A program made the position numbers and the translations under genes. Shown one piece after another: positions 21,476 through 34,173 of a stretch of DNA of 64,000 nt (within the stretch, counting starts at the first letter, position 1; the number at the start of each line of letters is the position of its first letter). Source of the DNA: Pholis gunnellus (Eukaryota > Chordata > Actinopteri > Perciformes > Pholidae). The stretch covers positions 5,731,478-5,795,477 of the forward strand of contig OU342806.1 of the NCBI GenBank assembly GCA_910591455.2, read 5' to 3'. Under the pieces are notes generated by a model. That model saw only the letters and a program-made list of their open reading frames with translations. It made no database searches and was not told the origin of the DNA.

Positions 21476-22779
21476 TCTGTGTGTTCATATGTGCATGTCA
21501 TTTTGTTAATCTAATGGGATGGGCGGAGGGGTGCAGGGGGCCGTAGATTAAGGCACAAAGATTTGTTCCTGATTAGCGGAGAGTGAGGTAAGAAGATCAG
21601 TCCTGCTGAGATGGCGATGAAACATTCTGGCTGTGTTTTAATACAACACATTTACAGCAGCATTCCAAAGCTGATTCCCTTTAGCTTACATGTATCTCAT
21701 TGATTTGACTGTGAACTCAACATACAACAGTTCACTCAGGATGAAGCCTGAACCTGCAGATAGATCAAAGTGATGAACAAGAAAAGGGAACATGTTGGTT
21801 TTCAGCTTGTAGCTCATTTTTGTGTAAATATATTTCATTAGCAGCACTGTAGATGATGTATCTTTTGTCTTCATGATTATTATATTAAATGTATTAGCCG
21901 TTTAGTCAGTGACTCTGGTTGGTTACACTTACACAAATTACAAATAAATAACTTAAGATAATTGTATAGCAGTAACTCCTGAATTATTCAAGAAATTCAT
22001 TTAAAAATTAATGATGAGGAACATTTAATGGTCATAATTCCACATCTGGGGTAGGGTCCAAATATTAAAATACTTTGTTCGCATGTCTCCAAGCTCACTT
22101 TTAACAATTAATTAGGTATTTGGTTGATATCTAGACCTGACTCCAGTCCAATGAAGAGTTAGCGCTGCAGAGCTCTATAGCACACCTAATGTTAATCATC
22201 ATCTTTGATTAATAATGTCTTAGTTGCAACTATTTTGTTTAATTCAGAAGTAGTAACCAATCAGGTGTTCAGTATTGTTGACCAGCACTAATTTATATCC
22301 ATATTATTCTTTCATTTTGATTTAGTTTGACTTTGAGATTTGAGATTGCTGCAGTTTATTTTAGGTAAATTGTAAAAAGAGTATTTAAAAAACATTATGG
22401 CCGTTCTGTATTCTGTAAACTATTATTAATATTATTAGGCTTGATAATAAAAAGCAAACATGTAAACCCAGGGCATTTATGTCCAATAATTAAAAAGACT
22501 GTTACAGAAATATATGAAGTAGACGGTATAAAGTAATTAATGGACAACCACGTTTAAAAAAATACAATACTTGCCATTTGTCAGACTTGATTCACCTAAT
22601 TTGCCTTTTCCCCCCAGAAACAGGCTACGTTTCATCGTGGTGCAACTGTAACTGGATGTGTGAATAACTCTCAATAGGGCCAAAGCCTGGAGGAGTCCAA
22701 ATTGCAAGTCTATTATAAAGCATGATTGCATAGAAGCAAGTAGTATTTAAGGCTTAGGAAGCGCCATAGTTGAATCAAA

Positions 22780-23000
22780 ACCAGCTGCTATTTTCTGGTT
22801 GTGTCCCACCATGAACAATAGCCTGGTGTTACCTCGGCTTCAAAGGCTCCATAATAGTCAATCGATCAGAATGCGAGGCGCTATTCTGCAGATTACTGTT
22901 AACAATAATTTGCCTCCTAGTGCACCGTTGCCATCTTTGAAGCAATGTTTTATTGCCCTTTTTTTCCATCTGCATCTGTCATCCCCGAGGTCCACTGTTT
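22780..23000. promoter_or_regulatory. Candidate regulatory block A
   Basis: A low-repeat block with many homeodomain/SOX/Onecut-like motifs: GAACAATAG (SOX), CAATCGATCAG, GTTAACAATAATT, CTTTGAAGC. The pattern resembles conserved noncoding elements near developmental genes. This is an impression from motif content; conservation was not measured. Confidence 0.3.
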
Positions 23001-23193
23001 GATCTCTCCCCACCAGTGTCTGCCTCCCCGGGGTCGCGTTGACCTGTTGATTGGCAGCTGCGATCAGACATATGGTGGGACGAGGCATCGACCGGAGCTC
23101 CCCGAAGACAAAAGCAGACTAGTGGGTTTTTTTCCCCCTCTTTCACCGCGCCGAGGAGCCGAGCAGCAGCACCGAGGAAGCGGCCAGATCAGG

Positions 23194-23207
23194 CCACTAG
23201 ATGACGC
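23194..23207 (+). promoter_or_regulatory. CTCF-like motif (one mismatch)
   Basis: CCACTAGATGACGC fits CCASYAGRKGGCRS except at position 11. Confidence 0.3.
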
Positions 23208-23742
23208 AAGGTGCAAGCGAATATCTCCAGCACTTTTTCGACCATTTAATGTAAGTGGACGTGGCAAAGTTTTTTTCTTCTTTTTTTCTTCAACCAGTTA
23301 GTCGTGTTTAAAATATGATACGAAGGATGCGGTGGCGTGCTAATTAAGCACAACATTATTTATAATTTGTGCACTTTTGTCTAGATTTGAAATATCAGTA
23401 TTCCCTCTAATGTTAACACGAATAATTTCCAAAAAGATATTACTTCTTCCCTTTGTGGTGACACGTTGACCCCTATAATAGAGCGGAATGGCAGGGTGGT
23501 GCAGCCATCTTAGCAGATAACATGTGGCCTCTAGAGCAGGCCAAGTGATGAATTTGGAGTTTGGCAAACCAGGGTTCATGCCAGGCTTCTTTAGATTTCG
23601 CCCAGCTGTGTGTCAGTTCACTGGAAACCAATTGGGGGCAGCCAAAAAAAACTAAAAAACAACAACAAAAAACATATGATGCTCAACCTGATATGTGTGC
23701 ATACGTGTGTTTCCGTGTGCAAGATTTCAGCATACAGAATGC

Positions 23743-23744
<2 letters not shown>

Positions 23745-23774
<30 letters not shown>
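23745..23774. repeat. Poly(C)30 homopolymer
   Basis: Thirty consecutive C residues followed by an ACAC run. This length is unusual for G/C homopolymers. Confidence 0.95.
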
Positions 23775-23825
23775 ACACACACCCCACACACACACACATT
23801 TCTCCTCCTCTGAAGTGAGCGGAGT

Positions 23826-23839
23826 GTTGCCATGGCGAT
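23826..23839. promoter_or_regulatory. RFX X-box motif
   Basis: GTTGCCATGGCGAT, two mismatches from the inverted repeat GTTGCCATGGCAAC bound by RFX factors. A closer copy is at 32631. Confidence 0.45.
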
Positions 23840-24350
23840 GCATCTCAGGCCAGGGTCCTGCAGTGGTCCTCACTGACCCTGGTTGGTGACCTCTGACATT
23901 TAGGCCATGGCCAGGGTCAGAAGGTCAGCGATGGCCGGAGGGCAACAAGAGCACTTCCATGATTGGCACTCTGACATGCTCGCTGCCCCTTTCATCTGCA
24001 TCGCTCACCTCCCTCCCACAGTTTGCATCTCTCATTTGCATTTTGTTACAGAGCCGAAGAAGACCATCAGCTGCAGGAGGTTGATCCCACTGTTTTACAT
24101 TTTAGCAGGTAGCCCGCTGTACGCTCACGGCAATGCAAAGGCTCAATATCGTATGATTTGCATTCAATGCCACTACACGTTTTGGGTTTGCACACTTCAG
24201 ATTTTAATGTAAATTGTGATAATAAAATGCAATCTCCAGCAGGCTAACATCCTGTATCATGATGGTTATGATTGCAGTAATGATTATCAGTATTCCCATG
24301 GCCCGCGCAATCCAGTGTATGTGAGGATATCTATAGTTCCTCATGTGATA

Positions 24351-24408
<58 letters not shown>

Positions 24409-26854
24409 ACGCGTGTGTGCATGTTTGTTCATTTCCAGGGGGGAGGGCAATGCACCACACCGGGGTTCTTCTCGTGGGGAATAATTACAGAATCGTGGGT
24501 ACTAAAAGTCATGTGACCCTAGCCTTCTGCATCCAAATAATTTATCCCCCCGGCTGATAGCTCGTCAATATCAATTTATTAATTTAACAGTTCTGGACTG
24601 ATAAAAGGTAGTGCGCACAGATAGCTTGCTGAAACGAGGAATAAGGATGAATTTTACAGTCCAATGGTGTGAAGGGAAGGAAAGAGGGAGGGACTGGAGG
24701 ACAAAGCGAGGGGAGAAACGGTACGGGGGTGATCAATGGCAACACAGAGGAGAGAGATGCATATTCGCAGTGGAAAAATGTGCCGCCATCGCTCATATTC
24801 CAAAGCTATTGAATGAAAGTTATGAAAATTAATACACTTATTATCACCATATTAAAAATTAAGATTGAAGACAGCACGCTCATTGTATTGATATTCAAAT
24901 GTCTCCAATATATTGATCAGCACAACCCAGTTTTCCGCAAACCTCTTCGGGTGAGCCTGTGCGACAAGCCAGGAGGGAAAAACATGTTTTGCAAGAAAAG
25001 CTTCTGACGATTTTAATGAGTAACACAGAGAAACCCTTTTTGTCTCGGTATCTCAGAGGTGTTATACGAGATGATCACTTCCTGGAAGATGCACCTTCCA
25101 AAACACATAAATGCAACCTCTTACATGTGACCCTCTCTTGACCTCCCGGCACTTCCTTTGCATCCTGATTTCTTAAAAAGGGTAATGAATACACATCTGG
25201 CATAAAGCACAACACATATATCATCCAGTGTCCACCACAAAACAGTCAACCTGGAACCTAACCTATTCCCATAGCCATTACATAATATCCCTGAAGGAGG
25301 CTAAAAGGTATTTTAACAAGACCCGCTGCTCTATGACCTTTGACCTCTTCTTAGTTGACCCCGAGCTCCTGACCCCTCTTACACTCGCCAGTGACCGTGG
25401 TGGACACACGGATCCTGTACACATCCTGGTGCGAGAAGACAAAGAGGGTGGAGATTCATTCACAAATGAATGCATGCCGAGGATTCAGCATTTTTTTTCA
25501 GGGGCCGACAGATTTGCTCAATTTGTTGATCTACGTGTAATTTTTTGGTCTCGTTTCCGTCCAGGAGCGCCAGGAAAAAGAAACAACCACTCAATCCGAT
25601 CACATCTTGTCCTGTATGTCGGCGCATTATATAATCCTTTCTTCTCTGCGGGCTCCGAGGCTCTCCACTCGCGGACAATCACTGTAGTGGATTCTCCTCG
25701 GGTCTTTGGAGAGCTGCGGGGTAGCGAGTGTCAATAGAAGTGGAGTGTGTGAGTGTGAGAGATGATAGACTAAGGTTAAGAGGTGTCAACACAGAAAGAG
25801 AGAGGGCTCAAGGACTCTTCACCGGAGCCAGCCTGACACTCCGACACTCTCCTCAACCTCATCCTCTGATTAACCTCTCTAAAGACGCCATTGAGACGCG
25901 GCTGCTTCACACGGAAACACACACACACACACACACACACATGCTGCTGATTCGTCTATACAGACTTTTACGAATCCCCATTCTCTTCCCTCAAAGTCAC
26001 ACACTTCTGTCTGAGGCTACACTTCATCTGTGTGTAAGACACACATCAACTCTGAGGTGTGGAAACCTGATGATGTGTTGTTCACAGGCACAGAAACTCT
26101 CTGAAAGGTTCTGGCAGTCAGGAATGGATTTGTTACACCTCTGATGTGCTGTATATGTTCAGCCAAGTGTAAGATACAACAGTGCCATCCCACAGGGCTT
26201 TGCACCTGTCAGGTGGTGTAGTGCAACATACAAACGGCAGAACACACACCGGCATACATTGTCACTCTCATGCACACAATACAGCTTCTGTCTGTGTTAC
26301 CATCAATGTATACATTGTTCAAAAGTTCTAGTTTTGTCCTTCTTTAGAGCTACACACATCTTTGGGATTGACTCTACTGGGATTTACATCAAGTGCATGC
26401 TAGCCAGTCGTTCTTTGTCATTTCACAGTTTCATAGTTAATACCTTGTGAAACATAAGAGCGACACATGTGCGCCACTGGTTAAAAAAAAAAAGGTACTT
26501 TCTTATTGGTTCCATGTCACTGGTGTACATTTCGGTTTACGACGTTTTTCTGCAGGGAATTAGATGAGATTATTGTTAAATCCAGTGAACTATTGTTGAG
26601 TTTTGTTGGCTTTGATTTGACTTGGTTTGACTCTGTAAGGTGTGTTTGGCTGGTTTAGGGGGGCTTATGAGGGTCTTGCTTACCTCTGGTATCTAGCCAT
26701 GTGAGATGGCTTTGGCTTTATTTGTTTAGGTTTTTAAAATGTCTGCCTCTGAGATTTCTGAAGCCACCCTAATACAATGAAGCTGAATGGAATTTAGTTT
26801 GTGGTGCTCACAACAATGGAGAATTACAATTTTTTAAAATTAAGAGCAACGTGT
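23840..26854. other. Gene-free stretch
   Basis: It holds a (TG) run and a short (CA) run at 25918-25941. A 169-codon open frame at 25228-25737 begins at GTG, overlaps open frames on the other strand and has no recognisable domain, so I do not call it a gene. Confidence 0.5.
24353..24405. repeat. (GT)26 microsatellite
   Basis: A dinucleotide run followed by GCGCACGCG. Confidence 0.97.
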
Positions 26855-26855
26855 C

Positions 26856-26965
26856 TTTTATCTAAAGTGACTTACATTTGGGGAGACGGTTGGTGTTCAG
26901 TGTCTTGCTCAAGGATTGTTTGACATTTGCCAAGTAGGAGCTGGGAACCGAACCACCAAACCTGT
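26856..26965 (-). mobile_element. Teleost dispersed repeat / SINE-like fragment
   Basis: The segment reads TCTAAAGTGACTTACATTTG, then GTGTCTTGCTCAAGGA, then GAGCTGGGAACCGAACCACC. I recognise this order from a very common fish interspersed repeat (TCCAAAGCGACTTACA .. GTGTCTTGCCCAAGGACAC .. GGAATCGAACC). On the minus strand GGTTCGGTTCCC resembles a tRNA B-box, suggesting SINE origin. Confidence 0.55.
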
Positions 26966-29900
26966 AAGAAATGCTTGATAATTAGGGAAGTTTCTAACAA
27001 ATAATTTCTCTGACGTTTAAACGGAAGTCTATACCTAAACTAGTCAACTAGTCTAAAAGTAAGAAAACAATTATTCTCCACAAATATGAGCACAATTTAA
27101 GCTTGTCTGTAAAATTATTGAGTAGATTATAAGACATTTGAAATTGTTCATCACATTTTTCCTGTTGTCCGGTTAGGAACGCGCCTCATGAACCCAGTGT
27201 GTGTTGGTTTTGATGAAACGCCATCGGGGGCTGTGGTCTAAGAATAGTCATGGCTTGGTATTGATAATACCATTAGTATCTTGGCATGCAAGTTTGATTC
27301 GTTGAGCTATATGGCATTAGACCGCTTCGTTTATTCATAGCACGCTAGGTCACTAGCTTTGGTCTGTATCTGGAGCTGGTTTCAGTGGGCTGCTTGCCAA
27401 TCCAGTTGATCAGGAGAGAACCAGACTGACTGCTGAACCCGGCCGCTCTTTCGGAATCAGGAGGTCGTGGCAGGCGGGGGCCGGGAGAACGTGACGAGGT
27501 CGAAGTGAGTCAGGAGCCGCTGATGAGTTCATATCAGAGCGGAAAGCTGATTCACTCCACAGCAACAGCTGAGACAGCATAAGTCCAAAGATAAGATAAT
27601 AATACGTTTAACCGACTCACATTTCTGGTGCTGACTAGCGAGGGTAGCAACGTTTAATCGACTTATCAATCGATCAATTGAGTAGTTGCGCACATTCCTA
27701 AAGATAATTCTTCCCTTTGCATGGAAGGCCCTTAGCAACAGAAGCTGAAACCAACAGGCTTCCCGGAGTTGAACCCGGACTGCCTGGCTGAAAACCAGGG
27801 ATCTTTAGGGGACCATATGGGAACGTTCTAAGAACATTATCTCTCTTAATTCCAACTAGAACATGCTATCTGCCGTTTTAGAACAACTATTCCTTTGATA
27901 GAAAGTAGTTCCCAAAGTAAGTGGATATCTTAAACTTGAGCAAATAAATTCATTACCAGTATAGTTTAGTGAAAAATTGTGTGTACCCTGTAAAGCAAAA
28001 GAATACCCGCAGACTTTCTATGTGGGGATAACATAGCTCGAGAGTTGCTCTTACCGACCTTTTCGTGGACTATGGTGGATGTGTGCTCCATGTACAGTTT
28101 GATGCAGTTAAATGATTGGAAGGACTTATTACAGTCCTGCTACCAGTTAGAGATATTTTTCTTATTTTTTTTGGTCAAAGTGTTTGATTTATTGATTACT
28201 ATCTGGATGTAAAGATAATTTCTAAAATAGCCTACCCTAGCTTTAACCTCACTTGCCAAACTGCAACTTTGTAATGTCTCCATGCATGGCATGGTGGGAT
28301 AATATTGTCCATTGACAGCATACTGAAACACAACCCTATTTAGTATGCATACAGTGTAGTTTGAGTTTAAAGGACTTCCTCTCGTCACTCATCTAGTATG
28401 AACATACCACATACTCAAAACCTGCGTAGAATTAGTGTGCCGTATTGATTTTGGTCGCAGAAGCGCTCTAGCTGTAATAACTCTTCTATTTGGCATTTGA
28501 TTTCCTTGCGTCACTCCTGTGGTTCTACACACTGTTTATGTGTGTGCCACAATTACTAAGGTCATTTTATTTGGTGCAGCTGGGTTCTTCCGTGTCTGAC
28601 ATTAGGCCAAGCAGCCGAAGAGCTCCTTTGTGACACGGCCCCCCTCTCCATCATGCTTTAGCATAAAGCAAATGGCAGTTCTCAAGTGAGCAGACAAAAC
28701 TGTACAGAAATAGAGATGTAATACACACACTGTGTGGGCTATGGATTGCAGCATGTGAGAACAGTGCATGAGTCAATACCTAAATGAAGAAAGATGCTGA
28801 TGTGAACCTAGATATATGAGTCATATCTGTAAGAGTTGACATGCAGGCAGGCAGCTTCATGAATCTTAATAATCAAGAGATGAGAAGCAAGTAGGTTGAC
28901 TGGCATTACCAAGATATGTCAGCGTAATGACATGTGAGCATTTAAAACAAACAGTCACGTTGACAGCAATGGCTATAAGACCCTGACCAACTGGTGCCAA
29001 ACCAGCGCCTCTTCCTCCCATCCCCTCCCCTTTCCTCCTCAAAACCTGTGAGGTAGAAAATAGGGAGATATGGCGAGGTGGGGATGGAGGGAGATAAGCT
29101 GAGGTGGAGATAGAGACAGGTGAAAGAGGTGAGGGTCGTAGCACATGCTCCTCTCGGCCTTCTCTCGCCAATGTTGTTTTATTAGCCCTGTCAGATTGTA
29201 ATTTGCCCAACGGTAAACATACAGAACGGGCTTAATTAAGAATTTTTGAACGGGGATACGGTCAAGTCCGGAAACATTAGAGAGATGCAACCGGGTGTCG
29301 TAAAGATTGATTGAGACGGAGGATGGAAGGACGTGGTTAGAAACAGAGGGTGGAGGGAGGGAGAGAGGGAGGGGCGGGAGTGGTGTGTATGTTACAGCGG
29401 AGGGGTATTCTTGTGTTGCTCAGGGCAGTAGGGCGAGATACGTTTGGAAAGATAGGGACAAACGATTTTTAATGCATTAACAACCCGGCTGTGCGAGGCA
29501 ATAACAAGGACAAGATCAGCGTTAAAATGTTTGACATCCTGCCTCGAGATCAATGCATCCCCGGACAGGGCACACAGACGCGGGCCGCATATTCACCTCA
29601 ACTACCGGCACAGATAACACACACACACGTATACACGCACACATACACCAACCTTAACAGGGCACGGAGCACGTGGGTGGGTGCATGAGTTAACAGCCTT
29701 CAAACCTCAGGGCGATGTGTGGAGAGCAAAAAACAATACCTATATCCATAACAATATCCGCAGGTAAAAGCATCTTTAAATCAAAACAGAGAGGGAGCAT
29801 CTGGAGTAGATTGTTGAGAGCTGTGCGCACTATGTAAAAGCCCAGCAAACTAAAAGAGTAATGAGCTCATCCATATCTCCCTGTGGACCTTAAGTTTGCA

Positions 29901-31140
29901 TTCAATACATTATTTACAGCTGAATTTTTTACTGAGGTATAGGTTTCTCTCAGGGGTGTTTACAGAGCAGTGCTCTAACTGCTTTCCATTGCCTGCAGTT
30001 GAGTCGAGCCACCTTCAAAATGGATACTTCCAGCTTGTTTTCCCATGTTTACAAGCCTGTACGTTAACATGAACACGAAGCTTGGATTATTGAATGGTGC
30101 TCTTGGACGTACACATGATTTTAAGAGGCAGGAATATAATCTTCACGCCTTGTTTGTCAGATTTAAATAAAAAAGTACACAAGCCTATAACTGGCATTCT
30201 CAAAGTCACCTGCCTCATATTACAGTATGATTCTGCTCTCTAATGACAGGTAGCTGAGGAAAAACTTGTACTTTCTCTTACTTTTCTGTTTTGACTCCTG
30301 TTCCTCTAAAAAACTGTTCTCAAAGTGTTACTGGGATATTAAAAACGTTTTAAACAAATAGATTTGAGAGTGATCATTTATGGACAGAAAAGGTATGTGG
30401 AATAGTGAGGAATTATAAAAAAAGATATGATTCAGATAGCTGCCATTGCAACACTGATCTAAATGCACCAGCTGGTATTTTTAGGGTTTCTAGACTGCCA
30501 GTACACGCTGCACTGTAGATTGCACACTTGTTTTACCCTCTTCAGTGTCTACAGGTTAGGTTTATATTTGAAGTTAATGTTGGTGACTTTGAGTGTTAAC
30601 TCAGGTTTCAGAAATGGCTCGCTTTTTAAAACTTGGTGTAAAGACGAGGCCAAAGAAATCAGATATTGGCAATAATTCAGGAACCGAAGAGAACACGATC
30701 TGCATAAATGTGTAGCTTGAGTGTAGATTTTAGGATAAATGTAACGTCAGCTGCAGGATTCAGGCTTAAACCATTCGTCTGTGTGCTGCTTTTAAAGCAC
30801 GGTCTTCTAGATCTGAAGGATTTTTTTTTTTTTTATAATAAGCCCCCCTCCTCCTCTTCCAGCCAGAATGCACACCAGCTACTGTAGCCTGAGAAGTCCC
30901 TGCTCCCTTTGTCTTTGTAGTTCAGCAGCTCTCGTCCAAAACACTGTAACTTCTGGGAAACAGGGAGGTCTCAGCTCTCTGCTCAGAGAGCACAACAAGC
31001 AGAGACTCTTTCTCCATCTCTTTATGACGCTCTGTCTTTGTCTCTCCCTTTTCAAATAGACTATTTGTCATCTCTGAAATAGAGCATTTTAAAAATTCAA
31101 CCTGGAGCCAACCCCCACCCTAACTCCCCTCTATTCTCAC
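26966..31140. other. Gene-free stretch
   Basis: No exon is recognised. It holds the tRNA-Glu-like relic at 27752-27822 and purine-rich tracts near 29040-29130 and 29330-29390. The remainder is ordinary AT-rich spacer. Confidence 0.5.
27752..27822 (-). pseudogene. tRNA-Glu(UUC)-like pseudogene
   Basis: The minus strand begins TCCCATATGGTC, close to the vertebrate tRNA-Glu start TCCCACATGGTC. It keeps the anticodon arm CCTGG-TTTTCAG-CCAGG (anticodon TTC) and a T-arm-like TCCGGGTTCAACTCCGGG with one mismatch. The D-arm is replaced by unrelated bases and the acceptor 3' side does not pair. It is a relic or SINE head, not a functional tRNA. Confidence 0.65.
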
Positions 31141-31169
31141 TCTCAATTCCCCAGACTCTGGCCAGCTAC

Positions 31170-31188
31170 GATCAATAGCCTATTGATC
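31170..31188. promoter_or_regulatory. Perfect palindrome with paired ATCAAT/ATTGAT
   Basis: GATCAATAGCCTATTGATC has perfect 9-base arms around one central base. Each arm holds an ATTGAT core, the Onecut/HNF6-type recognition sequence. Confidence 0.5.
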
Positions 31189-32359
31189 AACTCTCTCCAT
31201 TCCCATTACACACCAGTGCCAAAAGAGCCAACCATTTTCCCTGAAAAGCTGATCTGGAGCATGTTTGTAATGGTAAGGTTTCTCTAATTTCAGCGGGTTA
31301 TTATTAAAAGCGTACAGCGTGTGAGTGCTTTGGTGCTCTGTGAGGTTGAGTGGTGAAAGCTGCTGAGAAAGGATCTCAGTAAATGCAGTTACCTTTAAAT
31401 TGAAAGGTATTGCACTGAAGCAAAGCGGAGTATGGTTCTCCACTTAAGTAAAATAGGAAAGGTGAGAGCATTACCACATAAATAGAAAGTAATTCTTTTT
31501 CCAGTTGTTTCTACTTCATTTCTCTCCCCCGCCCTCTGTCTTTCTCTCTCTCTCTCTCCATAGACAATGCTACGGGCTGAATCAATACTGGATAGAAAAA
31601 AAAAGAAAGAAGAAGGCATATTTTTAGCCTGTTATAATATGAGCTGTATGAGGAAAACAGTGTTTGTGGGAAAGACAGAAATGCCAAGGTGCTGATAAGA
31701 GGTTGGTTGGGAGAGATACAAAAGAAGTGAAAGAGTGAGAATGATGGTGGTGTGCTGTGTAAGGGAGAGCTTAATGGAGATGGATCAAACGAAGGTGGAG
31801 ATAAGATGGGGTAACTGTGAGAAAATGGCTGATGTCTTGACCAAGGGATGGAGCTCTGTGCAACGAGAATGCCTTAAAAAAACACGTGTTGATGACGTGT
31901 TTTATTGACGGTGTTAAATGTGCGACGTCAAGAACAAATTGATGTTATCTAAAACTCTCATTTTGATATTTTGTTCATCTACACATGTTGATCCGTCTGC
32001 TTTTCACATCTTCAAATGAGCCCATGAGCCAAAATCACAGGTATTGAACAACAACCCAGCGGTGCTATTAATACCTTGTTATGCAGCTTTGCCCCACCTC
32101 TGTGCATGTTTGTGCTCTCTGTGGATCGCTGTACACTCGGACTACACCGCAGCCCTCGCTTTCCCTCCCGCTGCCAATGGCTTTCTGATGGACTCCCTCT
32201 CCCTCTAACCTCTTTCCGGGCTCACCTCTGTGCCGCTGTCAGTCAACCCGCAACCCTCCTCCCATTGGCTAGAGATGCTCTGTTGATCAAATGGCGGGGC
32301 CGTCCAATTGGCCAGAGAGCTCAGGGGGGAAGGAAGGAATTGATTTATCTGTGGTATTA

Positions 32360-32720
32360 GGGGATCAATTAATCCCCATTGTGTGTGCCAGCACAGATAG
32401 TCCGATGTGTCTGATTTGGTATGGCTTGTTTCTGCTCGGCCAAGATAAGAGTCTCTCCCATCACTTCCCTCTATGAGCAACAAATCAAATCAAATCGAAA
32501 GGGATGACGGCACGCAGAGGGTTCCTCCCCAGGCTGTGGCTGGCTGATCACAATAAGGAAAGGCCATCAATATGACAAGTAGTCTGTGCAGAATAAATGC
32601 CGCTCATTTGAGGGCCGAGATGTCTGCCCTGTTGCCATGGCAATCCAGCATGAGGATACCAAACATCTTAAATAACTTGAATTGTCTCACGACCCCGTTT
32701 AGAGAATTGATCAATGAAGT
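32360..32720. promoter_or_regulatory. Candidate regulatory block B (X-box plus Onecut-type sites)
   Basis: In 360 bases: a near palindrome GGGGATCAATTAATCCCC (32360-32377), ATCAAT at 32566, an RFX X-box GTTGCCATGGCAAT at 32631-32644 and the perfect palindrome ATTGATCAAT at 32706-32715. It is free of simple repeats. Confidence 0.45.
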
Positions 32721-34012
32721 TTAATTCAAATAACACACGGATACAGTGAGCTTCAACCGTTGAAGGAAAGGTTCACAATTTTGCTCTTAAGTGCATTGAA
32801 ATAATTCTCTGTAAGTTTTGTACTAAAAACGACTCAAACTGCTGAAGCGTCACATTGCCTTTGACTGAACTTAAGGATGGTCCCTGACTTTGGTCCCTCA
32901 TCACTTACATTGAACTTAAAGGAGTTTCTTCACATCCAATATGGACTTCCCTTGACGGAGTACAGTACTATGTAAATTAGGTATGATACAGTGTATGAAA
33001 GCGCTGCAAATATTTGTAATTGTAACGATTATTTATTTTCTTCCTTTGTCTTTTTATAGTATTTCTTGTTTGGAAAATCTGTTTTTTTCTTTTAGATATT
33101 AAAAAAATATTATGTCTGTTTGTAAATTATTGGCAAGCATATATACAGCTGTCTTTATTTAAGAGTTAGGTGGGTTTCTTTTCTAAGCCCTCAGGGTTTC
33201 TTTTTCATCCCACCTGTGCATTTTCCTTCGTAATTGTATATTTCTTCACTTTTGTTTTATTACATGCACAACTAAAGAAATAAAGAAACTATTAAAGTCA
33301 CCAATAACTCTTCAATATACATGTGGGATTATTGTTTTAATAAAAACTTTTAAAAAGGTCAACCTACATCCTTCAATCGATATGTGATCCACAGAAAAAC
33401 AATAGGTATCAATTTAGTCGTTCTTCAAGCAAAGATGGCCCCAAAATGAAGGTTTCTGCTTTTCTTTATCCGATATGATTGTAAATTGAGCATCGTTGCG
33501 GTTTCGGACTATTGTTCGGACAAAACAACACATCTGAAGATGTCCCCTTGAGCCTGTAATTTTCTGACATTTTACAGCCCACACTCTTAATCCATGAGTG
33601 GTATTCGAAGGATTAATCGACAATAGAAATCTTTTTTAATTGCATTCCTAAATCTATGATGCACGTAAAGAAATAGCACCAAACACTGAGAAACCAGGAG
33701 GAAGTCAAGTCAACATACTGTACTGCACATTTCCGAGTGGGAATGCAATCATAGCCAGGGGAGGAAGGGAGAAGGGTCAGTGGAGCGATAGTTGCCGATA
33801 CTTGCTCCGAGATGACAGTGAAAAGAAAAGGTAAGAGAGACTAGGATAGAAGTGGGTGCTAATTCCTACTTTTCAGTTTAAATAAAGATTGGAGCTGGAT
33901 AAAAGCCATTAAGGGAGAAATCAGACAGGGCATGCTATGTAGGACAAGAGCTGACTGCAGGGAGGTGAGTGGTGGGATCGATACTCAGTCGATGCGCTCA
34001 ACACCCAGCTCT

Positions 34013-34015
<3 letters not shown>

Positions 34016-34084
<69 letters not shown>
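34016..34084. repeat. (CA)34 microsatellite
   Basis: A dinucleotide run. A (TG)15 run follows 57 bases later, giving a possible hairpin. Confidence 0.97.
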
Positions 34085-34090
<6 letters not shown>

Positions 34091-34137
34091 ACACAGAGGG
34101 GCATGTGGTATTGCCGGGCATCTGCATGTTTGTGTGC

Positions 34138-34140
<3 letters not shown>

Positions 34141-34170
<30 letters not shown>
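34141..34170. repeat. (TG)15 microsatellite
   Basis: Complementary to the preceding CA run. Confidence 0.97.

Positions 34171-34173
<3 letters not shown>

Larger units (their letters stand above)
19995..22779. other. Gene-free stretch with microsatellites
   Basis: No exon is seen. Besides the listed (CA)/(TG) runs there is a purine-rich GGAAGG/GAGA tract at 20210-20295. The rest is AT-rich. Confidence 0.5.
31141..34013. other. Gene-free stretch with regulatory-looking palindromes
   Basis: No exon. It contains the palindromic Onecut-type motifs at 31170 and 32706, the X-box at 32631, and AT-rich filler from 32990 to 33360. Confidence 0.45.

Noticed and set aside
25228..25737. 169-codon open frame in the gene-free stretch
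   Set aside because: It starts at GTG, has no recognisable domain or splice context, overlaps open frames on the other strand, and one or two frames this long are expected by chance in 64 kb.
27210..27305. Another tRNA-like stretch (GGGGGCTGTGGTCTAAGA .. GTTTGATTCG)
   Set aside because: D-arm and T-arm resemblances only; no acceptor stem or convincing anticodon arm.
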